Shown in pieces: positions 18,352 through 26,626 of a DNA stretch of 64,000 bases. This stretch comes from Streptomyces sp. NRRL S-340. Lineage in GTDB: Bacteria > Actinomycetota > Actinomycetes > Streptomycetales > Streptomycetaceae. The notes beneath the pieces are model-generated. The model worked only from the letters and a program-made list of their open reading frames with translations. It ran no database searches and was not told where the DNA came from. The stretch covers positions 1 to 64,000 of the forward strand of contig NZ_JOIY01000071.1 of assembly GCF_000720185.1 (NCBI RefSeq). Direction: 5' to 3'. Position 1 is the first letter of the stretch. Each line of letters begins with the position of its first letter. Both the position numbers and the translations under genes were made by a program.

Positions 18352-19089
18352 TCACGTCGGGCCGTCCGCCGTCCGGGCGAGCTCCACGATCTCGTCGACG
18401 GGCCTTCCGGTGTGCAGGGCGAGGGTCTGCGCGATGAGGTCGGTGAGGTCGGGCCAGGGCATGCTCCCGTGCGCGTTGTACAGCGCGACCAGGCCGTGCA
18501 GGGCGGTCCAGAGCAGCAGGCCGGCCTGCCACTCCTGCTCAGGGCCGCGACGGTCCTCGTGCTCGTGACGGTCCTGGTGTTCCTGACGGTCCTGGTGCTC
18601 GTTACGGTCCTGGTGTTCCGGCTGGTCCTGCCGGGCGCCGGCCAGCGAAGCGACGACGGATCCGAGCAGTTCCTCTCCCGCGCCGTGTGCGTTCGTCGGC
18701 ACCAGCTCGGCGGGCATCCCGCCGCCGAAGAGCGTGCGGTACTGCCCGGGGTGACCGACTCCCCAGTGCACGTAGGCGGCGCACCGGGCCACCAAATCGG
18801 CCAGGGGCCCCTCGGCGCCGTCCGCGGCCGTGCGCATGACCGCCGCGAGTTCGTCGTAGCGCAGCCGCAGCACGTGCTGGACGAGCGCGCCGAGGTCCGG
18901 GAAGTGCCCGTAGATGCTCGCGGGGGCGACGCCGACCTCGCGTGCGACCTGCCGGAGGGTGAGCGTCTCGGGCCGTTCGAGGGTGGCCAGCAGCCGGTCG
19001 GCGGCCTCCACCAGTTCGGCCTTGAGGACCTGCCCCTGTCCCCGTGGGTTCCGTCGGCGTCTGCGGGGGACGGCCTCTTCGCTGCTCAC
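18352..19089 (-). CDS. TetR-family regulator with a His/Asp-rich repeat insertion
   Basis: This is a 245-residue protein with the GTG at 19089 chosen as start; the frame is open upstream but lacks regulator sequence. The N-terminal helix-turn-helix is LKAELVEAADRLLATL with LTLRQVAREVGVAPASIYGHF. The C-terminal domain, with AAYVHWGVGHPGQYRTLFGGG, belongs to the WHG-type TetR C-terminal group. In the middle of that domain is a hydrophilic tandem repeat (EHQDRN-like, four units), which is unusual. It is divergent from a truncated NAD(P)-binding protein and an amidohydrolase and most likely represses them through the operator between. Confidence 0.85.
   Translation of the reverse strand: MSSEEAVPRRRRRNPRGQGQVLKAELVEAADRLLATLERPETLTLRQVAREVGVAPASIYGHFPDLGALVQHVLRLRYDELAAVMRTAADGAEGPLADLVARCAAYVHWGVGHPGQYRTLFGGGMPAELVPTNAHGAGEELLGSVVASLAGARQDQPEHQDRNEHQDRQEHQDRHEHEDRRGPEQEWQAGLLLWTALHGLVALYNAHGSMPWPDLTDLIAQTLALHTGRPVDEIVELARTADGPT
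18547..18618 (-). repeat. Four 18-bp tandem units inside the TetR gene
   Basis: On the coding strand the units encode EHQDRN, EHQDRQ, EHQDRH and EHEDRR at 18601-18618, 18583-18600, 18565-18582 and 18547-18564. They are in frame, so copy-number change would lengthen or shorten the regulator without breaking it. Confidence 0.85.
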
Positions 19090-19174
19090 AGGCGTACTCC
19101 CGGTGTCCGGCAACAGTCGTTCACTGTACCGCCGGCCCCGCGCCCGCCTCCAACTCCCTCGCCTCCCCCCTGCC

Positions 19175-19224
19175 TTGACAACAATTACCAACACATGTTC
19201 ACTTACATAACCAACAAGTGTTCA
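19175..19224. promoter_or_regulatory. Promoter with two TetR-type operator copies
   Basis: TTGACA at 19175-19180 is a candidate -35 element. Two 15-bp related sites follow: ACCAACACATGTTCA (19187-19201) and ACCAACAAGTGTTCA (19210-19224). Each contains a dyad AACA-NN-TGTT, and they are spaced 23 bases start to start. They lie between the divergent TetR gene and the enzyme operon. Confidence 0.7.
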
Positions 19225-19241
19225 GTCAATCGGGAGGAAGC

Positions 19242-19610
19242 ATGCGCATCGCCGCACTCGGGGCGACCGGCAGGGTCGGCCGCCTCGTCGTCGAGCAGGC
19301 CCGCCAGCGCGGGCACGAGGTCGTAGAACTGGACCGCCGGCCGGAGACCCGCCCGGCGTCCGGGCAGCCGACCGTCGAGATCCGCCGGGCCGATGTCACC
19401 GCCCCCGCCGCGTTCCCGGACCTGACGGACGCCCCCGGCCTGTGGGCCGGCGGCGTCTGCACCGGGCGCCGCAACACCCCGTTGCAGGACTACACGGAGT
19501 CCGTCCTGCCGCCGCACGCCTCCCGTGCCACCGTCGCGGCGCCGATGCTCGACGAGGCCGAGCGGCCGACCCGCGCAGCGGGGACCCTCGTCCCGGCGGG
19601 ACGCGTCTGA
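19242..19610 (+). CDS. NAD(P)-binding NmrA/SDR-a protein, internally shortened
   Basis: This 122-residue product starts at an ATG with GGGAGG seven bases upstream. The N-terminus MRIAALGATGRVGRLVVEQARQ is a typical Rossmann start. The C-terminal MLDEAERPTRAAGT matches the normal end of this family. The family is usually about 200 residues, so roughly 80-90 residues from the middle appear to be missing in frame. The protein is likely inactive, although the reading frame and translational coupling (TGATG) to the next gene are preserved. Confidence 0.65.
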   Translation: MRIAALGATGRVGRLVVEQARQRGHEVVELDRRPETRPASGQPTVEIRRADVTAPAAFPDLTDAPGLWAGGVCTGRRNTPLQDYTESVLPPHASRATVAAPMLDEAERPTRAAGTLVPAGRV

Positions 19611-20575
19611 TGCGCGGGTACATCGCCGTCGAGGAGGCCATCGCGATCCCCGGCCTGGCGGACCGACGGCCGCCGTCGCCGATGCCGGACAACATCGAAC
19701 CGGCCTTCCTCGCGGACATGGCCGCCCGGCTGCCCGACGTCACGCGGTTGCGGCTGCCCGACATGGACGCCAACGGCATCGCCGTGCAGGTGCTCTCCCT
19801 CACCGTCCCGGGCATCGAAGCGGAAGCCGATCCGGCCCGCGCGGTGGACAACGCCCGGTACGTCAACGACAACCTCGCCGAGATCGTCGACGCCCACCCC
19901 GGCCGGTTCGCCGCCTTCGCGGCGCTCCCGCTCCAGGACCCGGCCGCCGCCGTCACGGAGCTGCGCCGGACCGTCGAACGCCTCGGGTTCAAGGGAGCGC
20001 TCGTCAACGACCACATCCAGGGCCGGTACCTCGACGACCCCGCGTTCGACCCGGTCTGGGCCGCGCTGAGCGAACTCGGTGTACCGCTGTACCTGCACCC
20101 CGGCATGCCGCCCGCGGACCGCTGGCACGTCCTCGACGCCCATCCCGAGCTGGACGGCGCGTTGTGGAGCTGGCAGGCCGCCACCGGCGGGCACGCCATG
20201 CGCGTGATCATGTCAGGGGTGTTCGACCGGCATCCGGAGGCGACGATGATCCTCGGGCACGCCGGCGAGTTCCTCCCCTTCCAGCTCTCCCGCTTCGACT
20301 CGCGCTACGCGACCCTCACCGTGCCGCACCCGCTGCGGCGCAAGCCGTCCGAGTACTTCGGGACGAACGTGCTCGCCACGACCAGCGGTGTGTTGTCCCC
20401 GGCCGCGATCGAAGCGCTCGTGCACGTGCTCGGTGCGGACAGCGTGCTGTTCGCCGTCGACTACCCCTACGAGAGGACAGGTGCGGCCGTCACCGCCCTC
20501 GAACGGACCCGCCTGCCGGATACCGACAAGCAGAAGATCGCCTCCGGCAACGCCCGTCGGCTTCTGCGCCTTTGA
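19610..20575 (+). CDS. Amidohydrolase-family decarboxylase/hydrolase (resorcylate decarboxylase-like)
   Basis: This 321-residue protein has its ATG overlapping the stop of the preceding gene (TGATG). It belongs to the amidohydrolase 2 family, which includes gamma-resorcylate and 2,3-dihydroxybenzoate decarboxylases. The start YIAVEEAIAIP keeps Glu8. The second metal ligand position, often His in EEH, is Ala10, as in some members. LYLHPG (His163), LGHAGE (His217) and FAVDYPYE (Asp284) match the metal and catalytic positions of the family. It probably acts on an aromatic acid or lactone in the cytoplasm under control of the divergent TetR. Confidence 0.8.
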   Translation: MRGYIAVEEAIAIPGLADRRPPSPMPDNIEPAFLADMAARLPDVTRLRLPDMDANGIAVQVLSLTVPGIEAEADPARAVDNARYVNDNLAEIVDAHPGRFAAFAALPLQDPAAAVTELRRTVERLGFKGALVNDHIQGRYLDDPAFDPVWAALSELGVPLYLHPGMPPADRWHVLDAHPELDGALWSWQAATGGHAMRVIMSGVFDRHPEATMILGHAGEFLPFQLSRFDSRYATLTVPHPLRRKPSEYFGTNVLATTSGVLSPAAIEALVHVLGADSVLFAVDYPYERTGAAVTALERTRLPDTDKQKIASGNARRLLRL

Positions 20576-20617
20576 CCGACCCCCGGAGCCAACTGCCGGG
20601 CGTGCTCCGGACATTCT

Positions 20618-20990
20618 GCCGTCAACTTCCGCCTCGTGCCCGGGCTGGTGGGTCTGCGGGACGAAGGCCTCCAGCGGGGTCTTGCCAGACTCGACCAGGA
20701 TCTCCGGCTTTCGGGCGGCAACGTAGAAGGGGACCATCCCTGTAGGAGACGTCCGCTCCCTGCCCGTCGACCAGGCGGTGAAAATGCGGGTGACGGTGTG
20801 CCGCTGCTTGCGCGGAGCGTCGAGATCAGCTCGGAGGATGCCGTCGGGTCCAGAGCGGCGGCCTGGCCCGGGTCGGCAGCTTCTTCCGCGGCACAGGCCA
20901 GGGCGAATCCAGTGCTTTGCGAACCGTCCGCCAGGTGACGCCGTGCTTGTGCTGGGGCTCCCGCATCGACATGGCACCGCGCCGCTGCGC
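20618..20990 (-). pseudogene. IS21-family istA transposase remnant
   Basis: Reading the minus strand in more than one frame gives HGVTWRTVRKALDSPWPVPRKK. Further on it gives GMVPFYVAARKPEILVESGK, then TPLEAFVPQTHQPGHEAEVD. These are N-terminal parts of IS21 IstA. The pieces are in different frames, the catalytic core is absent and no istB follows. It is a dead remnant between the amidohydrolase and the DUF1254 gene. Confidence 0.75.
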
Positions 20991-21604
20991 GCCGTCCAGG
21001 ACGAGGCCGGTGTCCCGCCCGGCGTCTGGAAGGGCCGGTGCCTTGCCGCAGTCGCCTGGCGGCCGGGAGGCGTGGTGAGCGAGCGGCAGCAGCGCTGCTC
21101 CTGGGGGAAGGCCGCACCCGGATGCGGCACCAGGATGCCGACCGGATCGAGCGCGAGCTCCTGGCAGCGAGGGCGAGCCCGGCTCGTACCCGGCGGACGA
21201 CCGTGCCGGGCAGGCCCATCGAGCACAACCGCTCGCCGAAGACCGAGAAGGCCAAGGAACGCACTCCCCGGCTGGCCATGGACCCGGTGTTCCGGGTGCC
21301 GTTGACGGCACACATCGCAGGAATTGTGGGTGCCGGTCACAGAGCTACTGAAGCTGGCAGACAGACAGAGGAAACCGGTCATCAGGTAGCGGCCGGGCAT
21401 CAGCCCCCCGCCGCGATCGCCCTGGCGCTGCACCCGTCCACGCGGTCGGCAGGCGGCTACGGCAAGTCACCCGGATCACGCTGGCACTCTGCCCCGACGC
21501 GTCCCACCGGGCCGGTTGCCGGCGGGCAGCGGCTCCGTGATGCGGGTGGGTAGCGGGAAAGCTAGCTTGGAGTGGGGGTTCTTCGATGCCGAGGAGAAGC
21601 CCCT
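20991..21604. other. Interval with no recognisable gene
   Basis: Continuation of the IS21 scar region up to the DUF1254 start. No frame shows a recognisable protein. The last ~30 bases provide the ribosome binding site GAGGAG for the next gene. Confidence 0.4.
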
Positions 21605-22942
21605 ATGACGGACCAGTCACTCGAACAGCTGGCGACAGAAGCGTGGGTCTTCGGGTATCCGCTGCTGACGGCGGCAGCCACCGAGGAAGCGATGACGGCG
21701 ATCCCGGCCCGCGACGACGACCGGCGCGCGGCTCCGGTCAATCAGTTCGTCTACCTGCGCCGGACGCCGGACGCCTCATTCACCGAGGTCGTCTCCCCGA
21801 ACGCCGACACCCTCTACTCCAGTGCCTGGCTGGACCTGTCGGAAGAACCGCTGGTGCTGACCTTGCCGGACTTCGGTGACCGGTTCTGGATGGTTCCCAT
21901 CCTCACCGCCTGGTCCGACGTCTTCGCAGTCCCGGGCAGACGCCAGAATGGTTCGACGGCCGGCCCGTTCCTGATCGTAGGGCCGGCCTGGTCCGAGCCG
22001 GCTCCGCCAGGGCTGACGCTGCTGAAATCACCCACCGCCCTGAACTGGATCGTCGCCAGGTATGCGACCAGCGGTCCGGCGGACTTTCCGGACGTCCACC
22101 GTCTCCAGGACCAGACCCGGCTCATCCCGCTGTCCCAGTGGACCGGTGATCCCGGGGACTACACCCCACCCACGGACGTCCCCGTCCCTTCCGGCGTCGA
22201 CACCACAACGCCGCCCGTGGACAAGGTCGAATCCCTGAGCGGCAGGCAGTACTTCAGCCGACTCAACCAGCTCATGACCGCCAACCCGCCGAATGCGGCC
22301 GACGCCGCGTTCCTGGAGCGGGTCGCCACGGTCGGTGTCGCCCCCGGCGCAAGCCTGGACGAGCTGCCGTCCGAGGTGGTCGCCGCTCTGGACGCGAGTG
22401 CTGCCCAGGGCCCGGAGACGCTGCGCACCATGATGGGCCGCGCTGAATCCCACGGCGCGGACACCAGCACATGGACCGTCCACCGCGGCCTCGGCGACTA
22501 CGGAACCGATTACGGCAAACGCGCCGTGATCGCCAAGTTCGGCTACGGCGCCAATCTCGATGCGGACGCCCTCTACCCGCACGCCACCACGGACGCGGAC
22601 GGAAAGCCCCTGAACGGCGCACACTCCTACGTCCTGCACTTCGACGCAGGGCAGACGCCCCCGGCCAAGGGCTTTTGGTCACTGACGATGATGAACGACC
22701 GGCAACTGTTCGTCGACAATCCGCTGGACCGATACGCGATCGGCGACCGCAGCGCAATGAAACCGAACCCCGACGGATCCCTGGACATCCACATCCAGGC
22801 CGCCAGCCCCGGCCCGGACCGGGAGAGCAACTGGCTGCCCGCGCCTCCCGACAGCTTCAACGTCATCCTGCGCCTGTACTGGCCCGACGAGCCGGCCCTC
22901 ACCGGCACCTGGACACCACCGCCGATCCGCCGCACGGACTGA
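21605..22942 (+). CDS. DUF1254/DUF1214 domain protein
   Basis: This is a 445-residue protein; the ATG at 21605 has GAGGAGA eight bases upstream. An N-terminal DUF1254 domain contains AWVFGYPLLTAAATEEAMTA, then NADTLYSSAWLDLSEEPLVL and DRFWMVPI. A C-terminal DUF1214 domain has GFWSLTMMNDRQLFVDNPLDRYAIGDR and ends with NVILRLYWP. Both domains are widespread and uncharacterised, and no catalytic motif can be named. There is no signal peptide here, although many relatives have one. A DUF202 membrane protein follows by 29 bases in the same direction. Confidence 0.88.
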   Translation: MTDQSLEQLATEAWVFGYPLLTAAATEEAMTAIPARDDDRRAAPVNQFVYLRRTPDASFTEVVSPNADTLYSSAWLDLSEEPLVLTLPDFGDRFWMVPILTAWSDVFAVPGRRQNGSTAGPFLIVGPAWSEPAPPGLTLLKSPTALNWIVARYATSGPADFPDVHRLQDQTRLIPLSQWTGDPGDYTPPTDVPVPSGVDTTTPPVDKVESLSGRQYFSRLNQLMTANPPNAADAAFLERVATVGVAPGASLDELPSEVVAALDASAAQGPETLRTMMGRAESHGADTSTWTVHRGLGDYGTDYGKRAVIAKFGYGANLDADALYPHATTDADGKPLNGAHSYVLHFDAGQTPPAKGFWSLTMMNDRQLFVDNPLDRYAIGDRSAMKPNPDGSLDIHIQAASPGPDRESNWLPAPPDSFNVILRLYWPDEPALTGTWTPPPIRRTD

Positions 22943-22971
22943 CCGGCCGGCCACAGCACCCGGAGGGACAC

Positions 22972-23319
22972 ATGCACGCCGGACTCCCCCCAGGTGCCAC
23001 GCCGAACACCGGCAGCCGCGCCCGGGACCACCTGGCCAACGAACGCACCTACCTCGCCTGGCTGCGCACCGGCATCAGCATGGCGGCCCTGGGCGTGGCG
23101 ATCGCGAAATTCGCCCCGCACCGCGGACTGCACGCGGTGGTCTCCGGCGGCATCCTGCTCCTCGCAGGACTCCTCATCACCGCCTACGGCACGGTCCGAT
23201 ACCGCTCCGTCGGACAGCAACTGGACGCCGACGTCTACACCCCCGCACGGTTCGGTCTGATCACAGCAACCAGCCTGATCACCCTGCTCGCTCTGATCGC
23301 GGTCCTCGTCCTCCTCTGA
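22972..23319 (+). CDS. DUF202 family (YidH-like) membrane protein
   Basis: This 115-residue protein has the family signature RDHLANERTYLAWLRTGISMAALGVAIAKF, containing the first membrane helix. Two further helices follow: VVSGGILLLAGLLITAYG and FGLITATSLITLLALIAVLVLL. The ATG is preceded by CGGAGGG. It probably forms an operon with the DUF1254 gene. Function is unknown. Confidence 0.88.
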   Translation: MHAGLPPGATPNTGSRARDHLANERTYLAWLRTGISMAALGVAIAKFAPHRGLHAVVSGGILLLAGLLITAYGTVRYRSVGQQLDADVYTPARFGLITATSLITLLALIAVLVLL

Positions 23320-23344
23320 CCCGCTGGTCGCCGTGACCGTGACC

Positions 23345-23514
23345 GACTGAGAGCGCCCCTGCCGCTCGTCCTTGCACACCCACGTCCGCAACGACTCCGC
23401 GGTGATCCCAAGATCTGCGGCCAGCGCCGCGTACGTCCGCTTCCCGCCCGCGGCGCGGTACAGCGCGACGGCGTCCTTCCTGAACTCCTCCGGATACGGA
23501 GACGCACGTCCCAC
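23345..23514 (-). pseudogene. IS3-family OrfA fragment
   Basis: A GTG at 23514 starts GRASPYPEEFRKDAVALYRA, then TYAALAADLGITAESLRTWV. This is the helix-turn-helix N-terminus of IS3-family OrfA. Similarity ends after about 57 residues (KDERQGRSQ) and no OrfB is present. The fragment is convergent with the DUF202 gene. Confidence 0.8.
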
Positions 23515-23696
23515 ACCCGGTAGCAGCGGACCCCCAGGGGCGCTGCACTCCACCGTCGCGGCCTGCTTTTGACGAGGTGCCACCCCCGTCGGTGCCCTCT
23601 GTCGCCGCAGGCCCTCGGTGCGCCCGCCGGTGCCGACGGGCGCGGCGGACCGGCCAGCTCTTCTGCACCCTGTGCTGAGGGCGATGCCGCCCGCTG

Positions 23697-24011
23697 TCAG
23701 ATGCCGGCAGCCTGCAGCTGGGCGAGGGTGCCGACCTTCGCTGACCACGCCTGCTGATCCGGTACAGCACGCCAGCCGATCAGCGAGTCGGGGGTGACAG
23801 TGTCAGGCCAGAGCATGTAGCCAAGCATGATGAGTTCGCACCCCGCCGCATGGGCGGCCTCGATCGGGAACGCAGGCCAGTCCGGCCAGTGCGAAAGGGC
23901 CTTCTCGGCAAGGGGTGCAGAGCTGCCGTCCCCCACCACCTGCAGGAGGTAGCCGCTGTCCGCGGCCTTGCAGAGAGCGGTGAGGTCACGGCATGCGTTC
24001 TCAGTCGTCAT
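23697..24011 (-). CDS. Hypothetical protein
   Basis: This 104-residue protein begins MTTENACRDLTALCKAADSG. It contains GYLLQVVGDGSSAPLAEKAL, the hydrophobic stretch CELIMLGYMLWPD and a C-terminal VGTLAQLQAAG. I do not recognise a family. The composition and frame look like a real cytoplasmic protein. It sits divergently from the cold-shock gene with 321 bases between them. No partner suggests a role. Confidence 0.55.
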   Translation of the reverse strand: MTTENACRDLTALCKAADSGYLLQVVGDGSSAPLAEKALSHWPDWPAFPIEAAHAAGCELIMLGYMLWPDTVTPDSLIGWRAVPDQQAWSAKVGTLAQLQAAGI

Positions 24012-24332
24012 GCCACCACGCTATGGGAATGCCAGTACTCCGGGGGAGGATCGGTGCTTCCGGTGTCCCAGGCGGAGGCCGTGCTGTCCCGGCGGATGCC
24101 GACTGCCCGGAACTGCGGGTTGGGTCTGGCCGGCTGCCCGGTCTGTGTTGGACGGCTCGGGGCCCGGTGATCGGGCCGGTCGGCCACCGGATCAGACTGC
24201 TTCCGAATCCTGGACGGTGATCGATTGGCGGAGCCCTGACCGGGGTAGGCCGGAAGCCGGGTGACTTCCCACCGTGGAAGAACCCCGCAACTCACCCCGG
24301 CCGGGGTGCCCCGGCGAGATCGAAGGATGCGT
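24012..24332. other. Upstream region of the cold-shock gene
   Basis: 321 bases between the hypothetical gene and the cold-shock gene. It should hold both promoters and a long 5' leader, as is common for cold-shock genes. I see no reading frame or clear repeat. Confidence 0.4.
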
Positions 24333-24536
24333 ATGGCCAGCGGCACTGTGAAGTGGTTCAACTCCGAGAAGGGCTTCGGTTTCATCGCCCAGGACGGCGG
24401 CGGACCGGACGTCTTCGCCCACTACTCGAACATTTCCGGCAACGGGTACCGCGAGCTGGTCGAGGGCGAGAAGGTCACGTTCGACGTCACCCAGGGACAG
24501 AAGGGCCCCCAGGCCGAGAACATCGTCCGCGGCTGA
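24333..24536 (+). CDS. Cold-shock domain protein (CspA family)
   Basis: This 67-residue single cold-shock domain starts [20 protein letters not shown]. The RNA-binding motifs are KGFGFI (RNP1) and VFAHYS (RNP2). The C-terminus GPQAENIV is normal. AAGGA lies 5-9 bases upstream of the ATG. It is an RNA chaperone binding single-stranded nucleic acid in the cytoplasm. The length is typical for Streptomyces Csp proteins. A strong terminator follows. Confidence 0.96.
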   Translation: MASGTVKWFNSEKGFGFIAQDGGGPDVFAHYSNISGNGYRELVEGEKVTFDVTQGQKGPQAENIVRG

Positions 24537-24620
24537 CGTCCTCCGGCTCCCAGGAAGAGGTCCGTTCACGAACGTCGAGCATCTGCAGGTCGACATGCGG
24601 CGCCGCCCCTGATGAGCCCG

Positions 24621-24651
24621 CGAGCCCCGGAACGACAGGGTCCGGGGCTCG
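24621..24651. terminator. Terminator downstream of cold-shock gene
   Basis: CGAGCCCCGGA (24621-24631) and TCCGGGGCTCG (24641-24651) form a perfect 11-bp stem with a 9-nt loop, about 85 bases after the stop codon and between convergent genes. Confidence 0.75.
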
Positions 24652-24719
24652 TTCGCGTGCCCACGGGAGAGCGGACGTTCGAACGTTCCGGGCCCCAAGC
24701 GCACCAGCGCTCGCCGCCC

Positions 24720-25241
24720 CTAGGAGCGTGGGCCAGTGTCCGCCGTCGTGTCGGTCCAGGCGATCTCGAAGTACCTGACGCGTTCGTCTTCTCCGGCCGG
24801 CCGCATACCGACTGCCGTCATGACCTGCTGGGACGCGATGTTGTCGTGGTCGGCGTCGCCCTTCACGCAGGTGACGCCGACCGCCCGCGCGAACAGCAGC
24901 AGCCCGCGGAGGGCTTCGGAGGCGTACCCCTTGCCTCGCGCGGACGGGATGAGGCCGTAGCCGATCGTGACGCTGCCGTTCTCATCCGCAGGTCCGTGGA
25001 AACCCAGGCCGCCGATCGCGTGACCGTCCTCGCGGCGACGGATCTCATAGTTCCCGAACGGCCGGGGATCACCGGTGCTCGCGCAGGTGCGCAGGAAGCG
25101 CCTGGCGGCGGACACGTCCCCATCGGTGGGGTATCCGGGCGCCCATCGGGCACCGCCATCCGACTCGCCCGCCACCACTCGCTCAGCCTCGCTGACGGTC
25201 ATCGGATGAAGCACGAGCCGCGCTGTCACAAGATCGCCCAT
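24720..25241 (-). CDS. GNAT-family N-acetyltransferase (RimJ/RimL type)
   Basis: This is a 173-residue protein with the ATG at 25241; the frame is open further upstream. The start LVTARLVLHPMT is typical of RimJ-like acetyltransferases. The acetyl-CoA loop region reads IGYGLIPSARGKGYASEALRGLLLFA. The later helix is ADHDNIASQQVMTAVGM. It would transfer acetyl from acetyl-CoA to an amino group of a protein or small molecule. No clear purine-rich ribosome binding site precedes the ATG, so the exact start is less certain. Confidence 0.8.
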   Translation of the reverse strand: MGDLVTARLVLHPMTVSEAERVVAGESDGGARWAPGYPTDGDVSAARRFLRTCASTGDPRPFGNYEIRRREDGHAIGGLGFHGPADENGSVTIGYGLIPSARGKGYASEALRGLLLFARAVGVTCVKGDADHDNIASQQVMTAVGMRPAGEDERVRYFEIAWTDTTADTGPRS

Positions 25242-25262
25242 AGACGGGAGGAGTATCACGCG

Positions 25263-25699
25263 GGACGACCGGACCGCACTTGGATTATCCGACGGGGCAG
25301 CAGCACCCCGCCCCCGGTCGATGACCTTGCCGAAGCCGTAGCCACCGCTGTGTCGCTGGAGGTCATAGGGATCTCCGCACTCCCGGCAAAGCAGGGCGCC
25401 TCGTATCCTGACAGGGCGGGCGCCCACTGGACCGGGAGCGAGGCAGCCGGCGTCCTGGCCTTGATCGAGAGCTTGCCCGGCGGCGAGCAGCACCGCTGCG
25501 GCTTCTCGCCGGGCTGGAGCATCCGGGCGTACGCGGACACTCTCGACCTGGCGCTGTTCGAGCGGCGTTCTGCTTCAGCTGCCATGAAGTCCGCATGCGT
25601 GGAACCGCCGTGCCACCCGCACTGGCCCCGCAGTTCTTCGACGCGGGTGCCCCGCAGGCGCCCGCCCTCCTGGCCCTCTTCCGTGAGGCAGCCCCGTAG
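25263..25699 (+). pseudogene. Uncharacterised protein gene interrupted by a frameshift
   Basis: One plus frame reads DDLAEAVATAVSLEVIG, HWTGSEAAGVLALIESL and GFSPGWSIRAYADTLDLALFE, with strong coding character. At about 25560 the coding signal moves to another frame and continues AFCFSCHEVRMRGTAVPPAL, then FFDAGAPQAPALLALFREAA to a TAG at 25699. Restoring one base near GAGCGGCG would join the two. The family is unknown to me and the start is unresolved (a GTG at 25350 is possible). It could also be a sequencing error. Confidence 0.55.
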
Positions 25700-25765
25700 C
25701 CGGTCGGCCCCCGTCACAAGACCTGAAAAGGTGACCTGTGAAGTCCGGGACCAGGTTGAGGGAAT

Positions 25766-26626
25766 TCAGGCACCCGCCCCCGCGGGATCTGTTGCATCGT
25801 GGCCGCCCTGGGGGGCGGTGACCTCGGGCTGGGGCACCATGGCGACAGTCCCGGAGGGCTGTGGCTTGTGATGGGCGCTGCGGGTGCGGCGGTGGAAGGT
25901 GAGGAGTGCCAGGAGTGCTGCGCCGGTGAACCACAGGAGCTCGATGGCCAGGTGGGCAGGGGTCGTCGTGGTGGAGAAACCCGCGGCTGTGGCGGCCTGG
26001 GAGGCGCCGTAGGAGGGCAGGAAGCGAATGAGGGAGCTGTCGGCCCCCGAGCTCCACATGGGGTTGGGCAGGAGGACGTCGATGACGCTGATCATGACCA
26101 GAGCGAACATGCCCTCGACCTCTCGGCGGAGGATGGATCCGAGGATGACGCCGATCGCGCCGTAGGTCATCGCGGCGCAGAAGAGGGCGGCGGCGAGCTG
26201 GAGAGGCTGCTTGGGCGTCCAGGAGAGACAGGTGACGGCGGCGGCGTAGACGGCGATGAAGGCCGAGGTGAGGGTGAGAGAGGTGGCCTTGGCGGTGATG
26301 AGGTGGAGGCGGGGGTAACCGGCCATGGCCAGGCGGCGGTCGAAGCGGTGGCCGGTGAATGTGGCGGCGAACATCATGAAGCCTGTGATCAGGGTGACCG
26401 CGTTGATGGCGCCGGTGATCTGGGTGAGTTCGTTGCCGGCCGGTGCCAGGTGCTCTCCGGTGGAACGCAGGTGGAGAGGCGCGGGCCGGTCGGGGATGGC
26501 GACGTACGCGAGCGAGATCCACAGCGGGATGTAGAGAACGATCAGCAGCATGGCGAAACGGTTGCGGCTGTGTTCGACCAGGTCGTAACGGGCGGCGGTC
26601 GCATACAGGCTCAGGTGTCGTCTCAT
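25766..26626 (-). CDS. ABC-2 type transporter permease
   Basis: This 286-residue protein has six likely membrane helices. The first is FAMLLIVLYIPLWISLAYVAI. Others include ITGFMMFAATF, FIAVYAAAVTCLSW, MTYGAIGVILGSIL, FALVMISVIDVLL and IELLWFTGAALLALLTF. The C-terminal tail is hydrophilic. Its ATG overlaps the stop of the ATPase gene by four bases (ATGA), so the two are translationally coupled and form one exporter. Placed beside prenyl-synthesis genes, the transporter may move an isoprenoid product or its precursor. That is inferred from position only. Confidence 0.85.
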   Translation of the reverse strand: MRRHLSLYATAARYDLVEHSRNRFAMLLIVLYIPLWISLAYVAIPDRPAPLHLRSTGEHLAPAGNELTQITGAINAVTLITGFMMFAATFTGHRFDRRLAMAGYPRLHLITAKATSLTLTSAFIAVYAAAVTCLSWTPKQPLQLAAALFCAAMTYGAIGVILGSILRREVEGMFALVMISVIDVLLPNPMWSSGADSSLIRFLPSYGASQAATAAGFSTTTTPAHLAIELLWFTGAALLALLTFHRRTRSAHHKPQPSGTVAMVPQPEVTAPQGGHDATDPAGAGA

